Both the position numbers and the translations under genes were made by a program. Below are positions 49,825-62,226 of a stretch of 64,000 nt of DNA, piece after piece. This DNA comes from SIAQ01 sp963767835 (GTDB taxonomy: Bacteria > Planctomycetota > Planctomycetia > Gemmatales > Gemmataceae), in the NCBI GenBank assembly GCA_963767835.1, contig CAVYFY010000006.1, positions 248,001 through 312,000 on the forward strand. Reading direction: 5' to 3'. The notes under the pieces are model-generated. The model was given only the letters and a program-made list of their open reading frames with translations. It did no database searches and was not told the origin of the DNA. The stretch's first letter is position 1, and each line of letters begins with the position of its first letter.

Positions 49825-52800
49825 ATGTCTCACAATATGCCGCGTAGCTGGATGATAAAACTCCGTGAAAAACTGATCGGCACCAAGCCGCGGCCGGTGC
49901 GTCGGCCACGAGCAAAGAAATTGCTGCTCCAAGCCGAGCAACTCGAGGATCGAACTTTGCTAACGACCTGGACTGTCACTGACCTCAATGGCAACTCAGG
50001 CAGCGGCGGTCCCTCGGATGTCACGCTCCCCTATGCCGTCGCTCACTTTTCGAGCGGGGACGCGATCAACTTCTCCAACTGCCTGGACGGGAACACCATT
50101 ACTTTGAACGGCACGTTGACGCTCAGCCATAACGTGACGATCACGGGTCCAGGCGCGGCCAACCTGGCGGTGAGCGGCGGCGGCTCGGTCCAGGATTTCC
50201 GTGTCGATTCGGGAGTGACTGCCAGCATCTCGGGGCTGACCATCGAGAACGGCACGGAAAGCGGCCTCGGCGGCGGCGGCGGCATCCTCAACACCGGGGG
50301 GACGCTGACCGTGGACAATTGTGTCATCTCCAATAATAACGGCGCCAGCCCCGGCACCTACGACCCCTACGGCAGCGGCGGCGGCATCCTCAACACCGGC
50401 TCTCTGACGCTTATAGATTCCACTTTCGAAAACAACACCGCTAATTACGGCGGCGGCCTTGCGAACTACGATGGTACCGCGTTTATTTCCGATTGCACCT
50501 ACGCGCACAACACCGGTTCTTCCGCTGCCGGCATCAATAACTTTGGAGGCGGCACGCTGGATCTGTTCGACTCCACGGTCGCCTACAACAGCGGCTACGG
50601 CGTGGATCATATGAGCGAGATGGATAACTGCATCGTGGCAGGCAACACTTCCGGCCAAATCGATTCGGGCACCTCGGGCACCTATACCTTCACCAGTGTC
50701 ACCGGCCTGTCCAACACGCTCGCCTACAACAACGGCGCGGCCACGCTCACCTTTGCGCTAACACCCGGCAGCAACGCCATCGGCACAGGCGATCCGAATC
50801 AGGCCACCGTTATCGCTCAGAATGGGATGGTTCGGCCCTCCGGCGGCGTGGACGTCGGCGCCTGCCAGGGGGGCCATGACTGGGTGGTCACGGACCCCAA
50901 CGGCAACTCCGGCTCGGGCAGTTCCGCCAACATCACTCTGCCTTACGCCAACGCCCATATCGATAGCGGCGACCAGATCACCTTTTCCCCGTTGCTGGAC
51001 GGGGACATCATCTCCTTGAACAACACGTTGACCCTCAGCCAGAACGTTGCCCTTATAGGTCCAGGGGCCGCGAATCTGGCGATCAGCGGCCACGAGGCGA
51101 CCCAGGTTTTTGCCATTGCCTTCGGAGTAACGGCCAACATCTCCGGCCTGACCATCGAGAACGGCGCCGCCGCTACCTACGGCGGCGGCATCGACAATTT
51201 CGGCACGCTGACACTGAACAACGCCATCTGCTCAGGAAACTCGTCCATGAGCGGCGCCGGCATCTTCAACGCAGGCGTGCTGACGATGACCGGCTCCACG
51301 GTCGAAAACAACTCCGCCAGTCGCGGCGGCGGACTTTTTAACGACGGCTCCGCATCGATTAACGATTGCACCATTGCTTCCAACACCGGCCTTTCCGCTG
51401 CCGGCGTCTTGAATGATACCGGCACACTGAGTCTGAGCAACTCCACGGTTGCCTATAACATCGGCTACGGCGTGGCTTATATCACCTCGATGGATAACTG
51501 CATCGTGGCCGGCAACACGACGGGTCAAATCTATGCAGGCACTTCGGGAACCTACACCGTCACCAGCACCACCGGCCTGGAGACGACGCTGGCCTACAAC
51601 AACGGCGCGGCGACGCCAACCTTTGCGCTAGAGCCCGGCAGCCCCGCCATCGCCACGGGCGATCCGGCCCAGGCCGGCGCCATCGCTCAGAACGGGGCGA
51701 TTCGGCCCACCGGCAGCGTGGACGTAGGCGCCTGCCAAGGAGGATTTGACTGGGTCATAGTTGACCCCAACGGCAATGTCGGCTCGGGCGGCGCCGGTGA
51801 CGTCACCTTGCCCTACGCCGTCGCCAATGCCCACAACGGAGACGAGATTACCTTCGCCAGTTGCATCAGCGGGGCAAACATCGACCTGAACGGCACGTTG
51901 ACGATTAGCAAAAACGTCACGATCGCTGGTCCGGGGTCTGGCTACCTGTATGTCAGCGGCAACAACCTGGTTCAGGATTTCTTTGTCGACTCGGGAGTGT
52001 GTGCCAGCATTTCGGGAATGAACATTATCAACGGCGCTGAGAGCGGCCTTGGCGGGGCCGGCGGCATTCTCAACGCCGGCATGCTAACGGTAAACGCTTG
52101 CATCATCTCCGGTTGCAACGGCAACAGCGGCGGCACTTATGACCCCTTCGGCAGCGGCGGCGGCATCCTCAACGTCGGCTTGCTGACCCTGAGCAACTCG
52201 ACGTTCGAAAACAATGTTGCCAGTTATGGCGGCGGCCTCGCGAATTATCACGGCTTCGCTGTGATTGACAATTGCACCTTTGAGGGCAACACCGGCGTTT
52301 CCGCCGGCGGCGTCGATAATTATGGAGGCGGCACGCTAAAACTAAGCAACTCCACGGTAGCCTACAATGTCGGCTACGGCGTGGCTTATATGACCTCAAT
52401 GGATAACTGCATCGTGGCCGGCAACAGTGTTGGCGCCGTCTATTCAGGCACTTTGGGCACCTACACCCTGACCAGCCTCACCGGCCTGGCAGGCGCGCCG
52501 GACTATAATGGGCCGACGCCGACCTATGCTCTATCGCCCGGCAGTTCCGCCCTCACCGCCGGCGATCCGAGCCAGGCCGGCACCACCGCTCAGAATGGCG
52601 TGATCCGGCCCGCCGGCAGCGTCTCCGTCGGCGCCTTCCAGGGGGCGGACTGGTTGGTCACCGACCCTAACGGCAATGCCGGTTCGGGCAGCGCAACCGA
52701 CGTCACCTTGCCCTACGCCGTCGCCCATGCTCAGAACGGCGACTCGATCAACTTTGCCAGCAATTTTTACAACCAAACGATCACTCTGAACAGCGCGTTG

Positions 52801-55800
52801 ACGATCAGCCACAACATTACGATTATCGGCTTCAATGAGTTCGTCCCGAAGATCAGCGGCGGCAACTCGGTTGGGGACTTCGTCATCAACTCGGGAGTCA
52901 CCGCCAGCATCTGGGGCCTGACCATCGAGAACGGCCTTGCTGCCGACGGCGCCGGCATCGCCAACAGCGGCACCTTGTCGCTGACCGATGACACGGTCTC
53001 GGGCAACGGCGCCGTTTACAACACAACCAATCGTGACGGTGCAGGCATCTACAATTCCGGCACCATGTTCGTAAGCGGGACCACGATCAATGGCAATACG
53101 GCCTACAGCAACGGCGGCGGCATCTTCAACTCCGGATTCATGACGCTCAGTAACTCCACCGTATTCGGCAACGCGGCCTACACCGCCGGCGGCGGCATTG
53201 ACAACACCGGCACCATGTCGCTGATTAGCGACACCGTTGCCGGCAATTCTGGCTGGGACCATTTCTCCACCCTGCCTCTTGACGGCGGCGGCATTTACGA
53301 CACCGGCAGTCTGCAAATGGACAACACCATTGTGGCTAACAACTCCGCCACCTCCGGCCCGGACGTGTATGGCTTCCTGGCCGCCTGCAACTATTGCCTG
53401 ATCGGCAATCCCAGCGGAGCGTTCGACTACGGGGGCGTCGGCACCCTGACCGGCAGCGCGGGCCTGAGCACTACTTTGGAGGGCAACGGGTACACCGGAA
53501 TTGAGACCCTGGCGCTGGTGCCCGGCAGTCAGGCCATTGACGCGGGCGATCCAAGCCAGGCAGGCACCACCGCTGAGGACGGTATCGTTCGCACCGCGGG
53601 CGCCGTTGACATGGGCGCCTGCGAGGGGGCGATTTTCTGGGACGTCACGGACCCCAACGGCAATGCCGGCTCCGGCAGCCCAAGCGACATCACCTTGCCC
53701 TACGCCGTCGCACATGCCCAAGACGGTGACACCATCGCCTTCGACTACAGCTTGATTGGACAAACGATTACCCTGAACAGCCCTTTGACGATCAGCAGCA
53801 GCTGCACGATTTTCGGCAATGGACCAAGCGGCCCGACCGTCAGCGGCGGCAACGCGGTCGGAGACTTCATCGTTAACCCGGGAGCGTTTGCCACCATCAA
53901 TGACCTGCCCATCGAGAACGGCCTCGCTTCCCAGGGCGGCGGCATCAAAAACAACGGCATACTGTTTCTCAGCTATGACTCCGTTTCCGACAACGGCGCC
54001 AACACAACCAATCGTTTCGGCGCCGGCATCTACAGCACCGACTTCATGGATATCTCTTACACGACCATCAACGGCAATACCGCTTACTCCGACGGCGGCG
54101 GCATCTTCAACTCCGGCACCATGTCGTTGACCGATTCCACGGTCTTCGGCAACGCGGCCTACACCGCCGGCGGCGGTATCTTTAACTCCGGCACACTGAC
54201 GCTTAAGGACGATACCGTTGCCGGCAATCTTGGCTACGGCGATAATTCCGCCCTGCCTGAATTCGGCGGCGGCATCTACAACTCCGGCTCGCTGCAAATG
54301 GACAGCACCATTGTCGCAGGCAATGTAACGTCTGGTTCCGGTCCGGACATTTATGGCACGATTGCGTCCGCTCACTATTGCCTGATCGGCAACAGCAGCG
54401 GCAATACCATCACCAGCGGCGGCAACAACCTGCTCAATGTCAGCGCGGGCCTGGCGTCCGCCCTGGCCGACAACAACGGCGCGCCGACGGAAACCCTGGC
54501 CGTGCTGCCGGGCAGTGCCGCCATTGGCGCCGGCGATCCGGCCCAGGGCTTTTTCTCGCAGAACGATGTCGATTGGCCATCGAATCCGGATATCGGCGCT
54601 TACCAGACTCCAGTGCCGACCCTCACCTCCAGCGCGGCTAACATTCTAGACGACGCCGCGACCATTACCATCAATGGCTCGGGTTTCTCCAGCGTCCCGG
54701 CCGATAACACGGTCAGCTTCAATGACGGGGTCACCGGCACGGTTGCGGCCGCCACAACCAATGAGCTGGTCGTCGACATCACTTCGCCGCCAACCGCGCT
54801 GGGCAGCCTGACTGCGGTGGTTACCACCGGCTTTTACAACAGCGGCTCCCCAGTGCAGGTGGGCACCGAGGTCAACGCGACCTGGAATGTTACCGACCCC
54901 AACGGCAACGCGGGCAGCGGCAGCTTGACGGATGTCACTCTCCCTTACGCCGTCAGCCATGCCCTGAGCGGGGACACGATCGCTGTGCCAAATGGTCTGG
55001 GCGTCATTACTCTCAACGCCACGTTGACGCTCACCCAAAGCATTGCGATCGATGGCTACGCCTCCTGGGCCACGGCTATCAGCGGCAACAATTCGGTGCG
55101 GGCTTTCAGCATCAACTCGGGGGTGACGGCCACCATTTACGCCCTTACCATCGAAAATGGTCTTGCGAACAGCGGTGCTGGCATTTATAACACCGGCAAT
55201 CTAACGCTGAGCGACGACGCAATCACAGACTGCGGCTCGCCGTCCAATACCGCCAACAGGTATGGCGCCGGCATCTACAACTCCGGCACATTGCTCATGG
55301 TTGGTTCCACCGTCTCGAACAATGTTTGTTACTCCGACGGCGGCGGCATTTACAATTCGGGCACAGCCAATTTGTACAACGACACGATCTTCGCCAATGA
55401 GGCTTACACCGATGGCGGCGGCATCGCCAACGTCGGCACGCTGTCGCTGACCAGCTGCACCGTCGCCGATAATTCAGGTTGGAACAACGCATCGAACTTG
55501 CCTTTGAACGGGGGCGGCATTTTCCAGAATGGCATGGCGTCACTAGACAACACCATTGTGGCCGGCGACAGCACAACCGGCGCTGGCCCTGACATTGACG
55601 GGTCAGTCACCGCCAACTATAGCCTCATTGGCAATATCAGCGGCACGACCTACAGCGGGTCGAACAACTTTCTCAACTTCAGCGCGGGCTTGGCAAGCGC
55701 GCTGGCCTACAACGGCGGTTCCGTTCCAAACCTGGCGCTGCTGCCCGGTAGCGTCGCACTTGAAACAGGCGATCCGGCTCAAGCCGGCATCATATCGCAG

Positions 55801-57724
55801 AACTATGCCTTCAGGCCGCTCACTCCCGATATTGGCGCCTACCAGACTCTGATGACCGTCACCTCAAGCACGGCCAACATCCCGGACGATAGCCCGACCA
55901 TCACCATCAACGGCACGGGTTTCTCCACGACTCCGGCCGATAACACGATCACATTCAATGATGGGGTCGTAGGCACGGTCGTGACCGCGTCATCCACTCA
56001 GCTGGTCGTCAACGTTAACACGCCGCCGACTTCTTTGGGCAACCTCACCGCGTTGGTCCACTCAGGGTCGGACGACAGCGGCCTCCCGGTGCAGGTGGGC
56101 ACCGAGGTCAATGCGACCTGGACCGTCACCGACCTAAACGGCAACACCGGCAGCGGTAGCCTTACGGATATGACGCTCCCCCACGCCGTTAGCCATGCCC
56201 TGAGCGGCGACACGATCAATTTCGCCGGCGCCCTGAGCGGGCAAACGATTACCCTAAACAGCACCTTGACGATCGGCCAAAGCTACACAATTAACGGCCT
56301 TGGCGCCGCCAACGTGGCGATCAGCGGCAACAACGCGGTCGGGGTTTTCAGCGTTAACTCGAATGTGACCGGCGCCACCATCCTGGGCCTGACCATCGAG
56401 AACGGCCATGCCGCCGACGGCGCCGGCATTCATAACGGCGGCATCCTGTCGCTGATCGATGTCGCCATCTCAAACAACGCCACCTTGAACACCGCCGCAG
56501 ATAACTATGACGGGGCCGGCGTCTACAACTCCGGGACATTGAATGTTTACGGCTCTACCATCAACGGCAATTCCGCGTTCACCGACGGCGGCGGAATTTA
56601 CAACACAGGCACGGCCCTACTGAGCAATTCCACCATCTTCGGGAATTCTGCTTACACGGACGGCGGCGGCCTTTTCAATTCCGGCGCACTGACGCTGACC
56701 AATGACACCGTTTCCGGCAACGCCGGATATGGCGGATCAAGCAACTTGCCCCAATACGGCGGCGGTGTCTTCAATGTCGCCGGCGCGACGCTGCAAATGG
56801 ATAACACCATAGTGGCCGGCAACGCCGGCTCGTCAACCACGGGCCCGGACGTTGACGGGACGATTATGGTCGCCAACTATTGCCTAATCGGCAATCCCAG
56901 CGGCGCGACCTACAGCGGGTTTGACAACCGCACCGGCAGCGCGGGATTGGCGGCCTCGCTGGCATACAACGGTGGGCCGACGCAGACTCTGGCGCTGTTG
57001 CCCAGCAGTCAGGCCCACGGCGCCGGCGATCCAGGCCAAGCGGGCACTTTCTCTCAGAACGGCATCACCAGGCCAAGCGCCCCGGACATGGGCGCCTTTC
57101 AGTTCGGCCCGCCCCCTATCATTACGAGCGTGGTGATCAACCAGAATATCTCGGCACTTTACAACGCCGCGAGCCAACCGACGCCCGGCGCAGCGCTCGA
57201 TGGTGAACGATATCGTCTACACGTTCAGCGAACCGGTCAACGTCCTCAATCCCTCCGTTGATCCGAATGTGTTTACAATCGCAGTTGCTTCGGGTCGGAC
57301 CGGGACCGTGCCGATGCTGGGTTGGGCGCCCGTCGCCGGCACGGGCAACACAGAATGGGCCGTAACCTTCAGCGGCAACGGCGTCACGGGCGGCTCGATT
57401 GCCAACGGCGCCTACACCATCACCGTCACCGATCCGGACTCCATCGCCGCCTTGTCCGACAACCAGACGCTCAGCCTTACGCCTGGTCAAGCGCCGGCGA
57501 CGAACAATCCGGATTACGCCACGCAATCCTTCTACCGATTGTTCGGCGACATCAATGGAGACGGGGTCGTCAATGCCGCGGACAATCTGAAGTTCAAGCA
57601 AGCCCTGACGACCTACAATGCGGCATTCGACTACAACGACGACGGCACCGTAAACGCCGCCGACAACTTGAAGTTCAAGAACGACCTGACGGTGAATTTC
57701 AGCGGCTTCACGGCGACGATCTAA
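49825..57724 (+). CDS. Giant modular beta-helix surface protein with dockerin-like C-terminus, one frameshift
   Basis: About 2,630 residues. The N-terminus is basic and ends in LEQ-like sequence EQLEDRTLLT, the motif that opens many large planctomycete exported proteins. Seven modules of about 300 residues follow, each opening W-x-V-TDPNGNxGSG…LPYAVAHA (starts at 49969, 50881, 51751, 52651, 53638, 54883, 56119). Within each are right-handed beta-helix turns (GGGIYNSGTLTLSNSTV). Modules five and six end in IPT/TIG-like stretches (ATITINGSGFSSVPADNTV). Two bases are missing near 57194; after the join come a beta domain and two calcium-binding dockerin loops (GDINGDGVVNAAD, DYNDDGTVNAAD). Probably a cell-surface or matrix protein. 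Confidence 0.85.
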
Positions 57725-57859
57725 GTTCAGCGATTGCTGAGCGACGGCGCTGGCCGAGGTAACGTTGGTTGCAAGCCAAGGCGTGGCGTTGATCGTGATG
57801 CAGATTGCCAAGGCGCGGCGGCCGGGCGGCGGTCCGATCCCCTATCGCTCTCAGTTGCG

Positions 57860-59275
57860 TTAGGCCAATATCTCCTCAAGCACATGTCCATGTACGTCCG
57901 TCAAGCGCCGATTGGTGCCGTTGTGGCGGACCGTGAGGCGGGTGTGGTCGATGCCGAGCAAATGCAGAATGGTCGCGTGTAGATCGTAGCAGGTGAGAGG
58001 CTCGGCGGCGCGCCAGCTCCATTCATCGCTTTCCCCTTGGGCCACGCCTGCCTTGATCCCGGCGCCGGCGAGCCAGGCAACGGACGTGCCGCCGTTGTGG
58101 TCGCGGCCCTCGGCGCCCTGGCTGAACGGATGCCGGCCGAATTCGGTGCTGAAGATGAGTAGCGTGTCCTCGAACAGGCCGCGCTGCTTGAGATCATGCA
58201 ACAGGGCGGCAATCGGCTGATCGACTTGCTGGGCCATGGGAGGCAATTCGCGGATGATGCTCGAATGGTTGTCCCAGTTGCCGGTGGGCCCACCTTGCCC
58301 GGACCAGACCTGCACGAAGCGAACGCCGCGCTCGATGAGCCGGCGAGCGGTGAGACAGCTGCGGGCGAAGGCGTCGGTCGGCTGTTGCTCGAGTCCATAA
58401 AGCCGGCGCGTGGCGGCTGTTTCGCGAGCCAAATCCAGAGCTTCCGGAGCGCTTGCCTGCAACCGGGCAGCCAGCTCATAACTGGCGATGCGGGCCTCGA
58501 GCCGGGAATCGCCGGGCGTACGTTCCTGATGTGCACGATTCATTTCACGCAGCACCGCCTGCCCGTCGCGCTCGCTTTCGGCTGTGATCTCGCCGACATT
58601 GCGCGGCGGGAAGAGCGACGCAATAGGATTCGGACTGTTGACACGCAGAACCGTCCCAGCGTGTTGCGCGGGAAGGAAACCCGAGGAGAAATTGCCGAGG
58701 TTGTTGTAAGGCAGGCCACGGGTATCCGGCAGGACGACGAACGTGGGGAGGTTGTCGGTCAGGCTGCCGAGGCCGTAGCTGAGCCAGGCGCCCAGGCAGG
58801 GGAAGCCGGGCAGCGTGAAGCCGGTGTTCATCAGGTAGCTGGCCGGGCCATGAACGTTGGTGCGAGCGACCAGCGACATGACGAAGGCGAGGTCATCGAC
58901 ATGGCGGGCCAAATGGGGGAACACGCTGGAAACCCAGCGCCCCGATTGGCCATGTTGGCGAAACGAGAACGGGCTGCCCAGCACGTTGCCCGGCGTCGAG
59001 GTGACCGCCTCGATCCGTTCGCGCGTGCCGGGATCAAAGGGCCGGCCATGCTCGCGCTGCAGTCTGGGCTTGTAGTCAAAGGTGTCCATCTGGCTGAGGC
59101 CGCCATTCATGAAGAGCTGAATGACGCGCCGCGCCTTGGCCCGATGGTGCAGTCCCCCATTCAGCTCCGGCCGCGGCCCATCCGCCAACGCCTGGTCGCG
59201 CCCAAGCAGATCTGCCAGAGCGATGCCGCCTAATCCGCCGCCGAGTTGCCAGAGCATTTCACGACGTGTCAGCAT
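57860..59275 (-). CDS. DUF1501 protein with Tat-like signal
   Basis: 471 residues. It begins MLTRREMLWQLGGGLGG, a twin-arginine signal. The body is DUF1501 (QLFMNGGLSQMDTFDYKP, DDLAFVMSL, VQVWSGQGGPTGNWDNH, LLIFSTEFGRHPFSQG, GRDHNGGTSVAWLAG), a sulfatase/alkaline phosphatase-like fold. Its natural substrate is not known. It lies 13 nt downstream of the DUF1549/DUF1553 gene, the standard planctomycete pair, so the two act together, perhaps in the periplasm on sulfated or other polymers. Confidence 0.93.
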   Translation of the reverse strand: MLTRREMLWQLGGGLGGIALADLLGRDQALADGPRPELNGGLHHRAKARRVIQLFMNGGLSQMDTFDYKPRLQREHGRPFDPGTRERIEAVTSTPGNVLGSPFSFRQHGQSGRWVSSVFPHLARHVDDLAFVMSLVARTNVHGPASYLMNTGFTLPGFPCLGAWLSYGLGSLTDNLPTFVVLPDTRGLPYNNLGNFSSGFLPAQHAGTVLRVNSPNPIASLFPPRNVGEITAESERDGQAVLREMNRAHQERTPGDSRLEARIASYELAARLQASAPEALDLARETAATRRLYGLEQQPTDAFARSCLTARRLIERGVRFVQVWSGQGGPTGNWDNHSSIIRELPPMAQQVDQPIAALLHDLKQRGLFEDTLLIFSTEFGRHPFSQGAEGRDHNGGTSVAWLAGAGIKAGVAQGESDEWSWRAAEPLTCYDLHATILHLLGIDHTRLTVRHNGTNRRLTDVHGHVLEEILA

Positions 59276-59288
59276 GTTCGATTCCTTC

Positions 59289-61952
59289 TCAATTCACAAA
59301 CATGAATTCATTGCAGTTGAACAGCAAGCGGCAGACATTCGCCATGCCGTGCCGACTCGCGTGGCGCACGAAAATCTCGGTTTCGCGCACGCTCGGATCG
59401 CGGCCGAATGTGAGGCGGACGGCCTGGCGGATCTGCTCCTCCGGCATACCCGTCAGTCGTTTCGCGAAATGCTGGCTCATGCGCACCATGAACGGGTCGT
59501 TCAGCAAGGCCAACGCTTGCAGGGCGGAGAGCGATTCGGCCCGCGCGGGGATGAACTGCGAGGCGTCCGGGCAATCCAATGCGTCCATCAGCGGATCGGG
59601 GACGGTGCGGAAGATGAAGCGATAGATGCTGCGGCGGTGGGCGCCGGGGCTGTCCGGGTCGAAGCTGAGGTAATCGACCTTGGGCGTGCGGTGAATGCCG
59701 GGGCTTTGCACGAAGAGCTTGACGGACGGGCCTCCCATTGTCAGATCGAGCTTGCCGCTGACAGCGAGGACGGCGTCGCGCACCGATTCGGCGTCGAGCC
59801 GGGCGCGGTTCATGCGCCACAGCAGCGTGTTGTCGGCGTCGACCTTGGCATAGTCCGCGTGATGCCGCGTTGCTTGCATGTAAGTCGCGCTGGTGACGAT
59901 CCGGCGATGCAGCTTCTTGAGCGAAACGCCTTCTTCCTGAAAGGTGGCCGCCAGCCAATCGAGCAATTCTGGATGAGTCGGCACGCTCCCCATCTTGCCG
60001 AAATCGCTCGGCGTGGCCACCAGCCCCCGGCCAAAGTGATAATGCCAAACGCGATTGACGATGGACCGCCAGGTGAGCGGGTTTTTCTCGTCGGCCACCC
60101 AGCGGGCGAGAGCGGCGCGGCGCATCGATTCGTGTCCCTTCAACGGCACATCCTGGAAATGCCGGTCAAGGCCAGGCAGCATGGCCAGCGCTCCCGGCTT
60201 CATCTCGGCGCCGGGCTTTTTGATGTCGCCCCGTTTGAGCAGGTGGATGGGCCGACATGTTCCCTTGGTCGGCTTGAAGGAGCCATCGGCCGCGAAGTCG
60301 CTTGCCGCCGCATAAACAAGTTGCGGCGCGGGCAGGGCGGCCAGTTCCGTGTCCACGCGCGCCTTGAGAACGAACCAGGCGATCTCATCCTGGTCGGCCT
60401 CAGTTCGCTCGGCCTTCGGTTTCGCCAGAATCTGTTGTACGCGGGCCGGAATCGATTGGACGGTCGCGGTTGGTGTCTCGCTGGTGCTTGCCAGCCTGGC
60501 CCGGCCGATCAGGTGACCGCCGCCATGCTGTTGTTCCAGCGTGAACATCAGCCGGGCCGGGCCCTTGATCGGTTCCTGGAAAATGAAGACAGCGAAATGC
60601 GTCTTTCCCACCGCGGGATAAATGCCCCACGCCGTCGGGAGTTGGCCGTCGATGGCCTTGGCGATGTCCCAGCCCTCCTGGTTGAAATCGGCGAAGGCTT
60701 TGGCAATCTTTACTGGCTTCTTCGAGCCCGCCAGAGCCACGCGAAACTCGGACAAATGGAGGTTGCCGTTGTCCTGCCGGCCCGGGCCGCCGTGAGGCAG
60801 CGCAGGATCGCTGAGGACTTCAAGCCGCACCGCCCGGATCAACTTGTCCGCGCAGTCGGTCTCGAAGACGTATGTATCCTTCTCCGGCCGCTTGCCCTCG
60901 AAACGAACGGAGCGGTCCGGGAGCTTAATCGGGGTCGCGCCGCCCGCCGAGGTGAAGACGGCCGGGTCGAGAACCGTCCAGATGTCTTTTGCCGCCTGGC
61001 CCTGCGCCTTCTCCCAGGCAGCGACCTCCGCGACCAGTTTGGGATCCTTGAGTAATTCCCGCGCGGAGACTGGGCCTGCTTTGAGCGCGTTTTTCAAACC
61101 GGTCAGGCGCAAGCGGTTGGCGTGGACCTTGGGATCGGCATCAAAGGTTCGGTTGGCGCGATCGACGCCGGCAAGAACGGCCTGGAGCCCATAGTATTCT
61201 TCTTGCGGGATCGGATCGAATTTGTGATCGTGGCAACGAGCGCACTGGAGGGTCGTGCTCATGAAGGCCCCGAAAATGGTGCCGAGCATGTCATCACGGT
61301 CGAGGTACTGGCCGGCCTTGCGGTCGAGCGTGTCCTCGCGGATGTCCCTGAGCGAACTTTCATCCCAGGGGCCGGCCGCGAGAAAACCGAGGGCGGCAAC
61401 AGCCTGCGTCTCGGTGGGAAATAAGGCATCCCCTGCGATCTGCTCCAGAACGAACCGGCGATAGGGCTTGTCGTCGTTAAAGCTCTTGATGAGGTAATCG
61501 CGGTAGGGCCAGGAGTTAGGGCGGGGCACGTCTTGATCATGGCCATGCGTCTCTGCGAAATGGCAGACGTCCAACCAGTGCCGGGCCCAGCGTTCGCCAT
61601 GGCGCGGGCTGGCGAGCAGGCGGTCCACCACCTTGTCATAGGCATCCCGGGCCTCATCCTTGAGAAAGGCGTCCACCTCTTCCGGAGTCGGCGGCAGGCC
61701 GATGAGGTCGAAGTAAACGCGGCGCAACAAGGTGCGGCGATGCGCGGCCGGGCCGGGTTCCATGCCCTTCTCGATCAGCTTGGCCAAGACAAAGCAGTCG
61801 ATGGAATTCTTGGCCCAATCCTGAAATTTGGCAGGCACGGGAACCGCAGGCTTGCGGATTGGTCGGTAGGACCACCAGGTCTCGTCCTCCTGACCCAGCG
61901 CCGGCCAGGTCGCCAGGGTCAGACAAAAAATTGATAGAAGAAGCCGCCGCAT
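59289..61952 (-). CDS. DUF1549/DUF1553 protein (planctomycete cytochrome-associated)
   Basis: 887 residues with a signal peptide (LLLSIFCLTLATWPALG). DUF1549 occupies about 50-260 (DCFVLAKLIEKGMEPGPAAH, FDLIGLPPTPEEVDAFL, RHWLDVCHFAET, CARCHDHKFDPI). DUF1553 fills the C-terminal third (PLTWRSIVNRVWHYHFGRGLV, DFGKMGSVPTHPELLDWLA, TSATYMQATRHH, LSALQALALLNDPFM). The usual N-terminal PSCyt1 haem domain is missing; one CxxCH (CARCH) is part of DUF1549 itself. Exported; function unknown. It is first in the operon with DUF1501. Confidence 0.93.
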   Translation of the reverse strand: MRRLLLSIFCLTLATWPALGQEDETWWSYRPIRKPAVPVPAKFQDWAKNSIDCFVLAKLIEKGMEPGPAAHRRTLLRRVYFDLIGLPPTPEEVDAFLKDEARDAYDKVVDRLLASPRHGERWARHWLDVCHFAETHGHDQDVPRPNSWPYRDYLIKSFNDDKPYRRFVLEQIAGDALFPTETQAVAALGFLAAGPWDESSLRDIREDTLDRKAGQYLDRDDMLGTIFGAFMSTTLQCARCHDHKFDPIPQEEYYGLQAVLAGVDRANRTFDADPKVHANRLRLTGLKNALKAGPVSARELLKDPKLVAEVAAWEKAQGQAAKDIWTVLDPAVFTSAGGATPIKLPDRSVRFEGKRPEKDTYVFETDCADKLIRAVRLEVLSDPALPHGGPGRQDNGNLHLSEFRVALAGSKKPVKIAKAFADFNQEGWDIAKAIDGQLPTAWGIYPAVGKTHFAVFIFQEPIKGPARLMFTLEQQHGGGHLIGRARLASTSETPTATVQSIPARVQQILAKPKAERTEADQDEIAWFVLKARVDTELAALPAPQLVYAAASDFAADGSFKPTKGTCRPIHLLKRGDIKKPGAEMKPGALAMLPGLDRHFQDVPLKGHESMRRAALARWVADEKNPLTWRSIVNRVWHYHFGRGLVATPSDFGKMGSVPTHPELLDWLAATFQEEGVSLKKLHRRIVTSATYMQATRHHADYAKVDADNTLLWRMNRARLDAESVRDAVLAVSGKLDLTMGGPSVKLFVQSPGIHRTPKVDYLSFDPDSPGAHRRSIYRFIFRTVPDPLMDALDCPDASQFIPARAESLSALQALALLNDPFMVRMSQHFAKRLTGMPEEQIRQAVRLTFGRDPSVRETEIFVRHASRHGMANVCRLLFNCNEFMFVN

Positions 61953-62226
61953 GGCAGATCCTCGTATTTGGGAATCTTCCCCCTATTGTAGGCCTTTTTT
62001 GACTGGAATGCGGGAAGACAACGAGCCGGGCGCGGCAGAGGCCCCTTCTCTAGACTAGTGGGAACGCTGTCGGTCTGGCGCGGCGGCAGCGACGGGCGCC
62101 GTGGCAGCATCGGTGCGGCGCGGGGCCGGGGGCAGCGACAGTCCGACGACGGGAGCCGCACGGAAGCGGCGCCGTTCCTGGCGGGAGCGGCGGTCTGGCG
62201 CGGGGGTGCGCCGGTCGGACGCGGGG
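61953..62226. other. GC-rich gap upstream of the DUF1549 gene
   Basis: 274 nt, very GC-rich, with CGGTCTGGCGCGG occurring twice (near 62069 and 62189). Open frames exist on both strands but are Arg/Pro-rich low-complexity and look like chance products of composition. No clear promoter is seen. Confidence 0.5.

Noticed and set aside
49825..57724. Insertion sequences or phage genes
   Set aside because: No transposase, integrase, terminal repeats or phage genes were seen here or elsewhere in the window; the repeats are protein modules.
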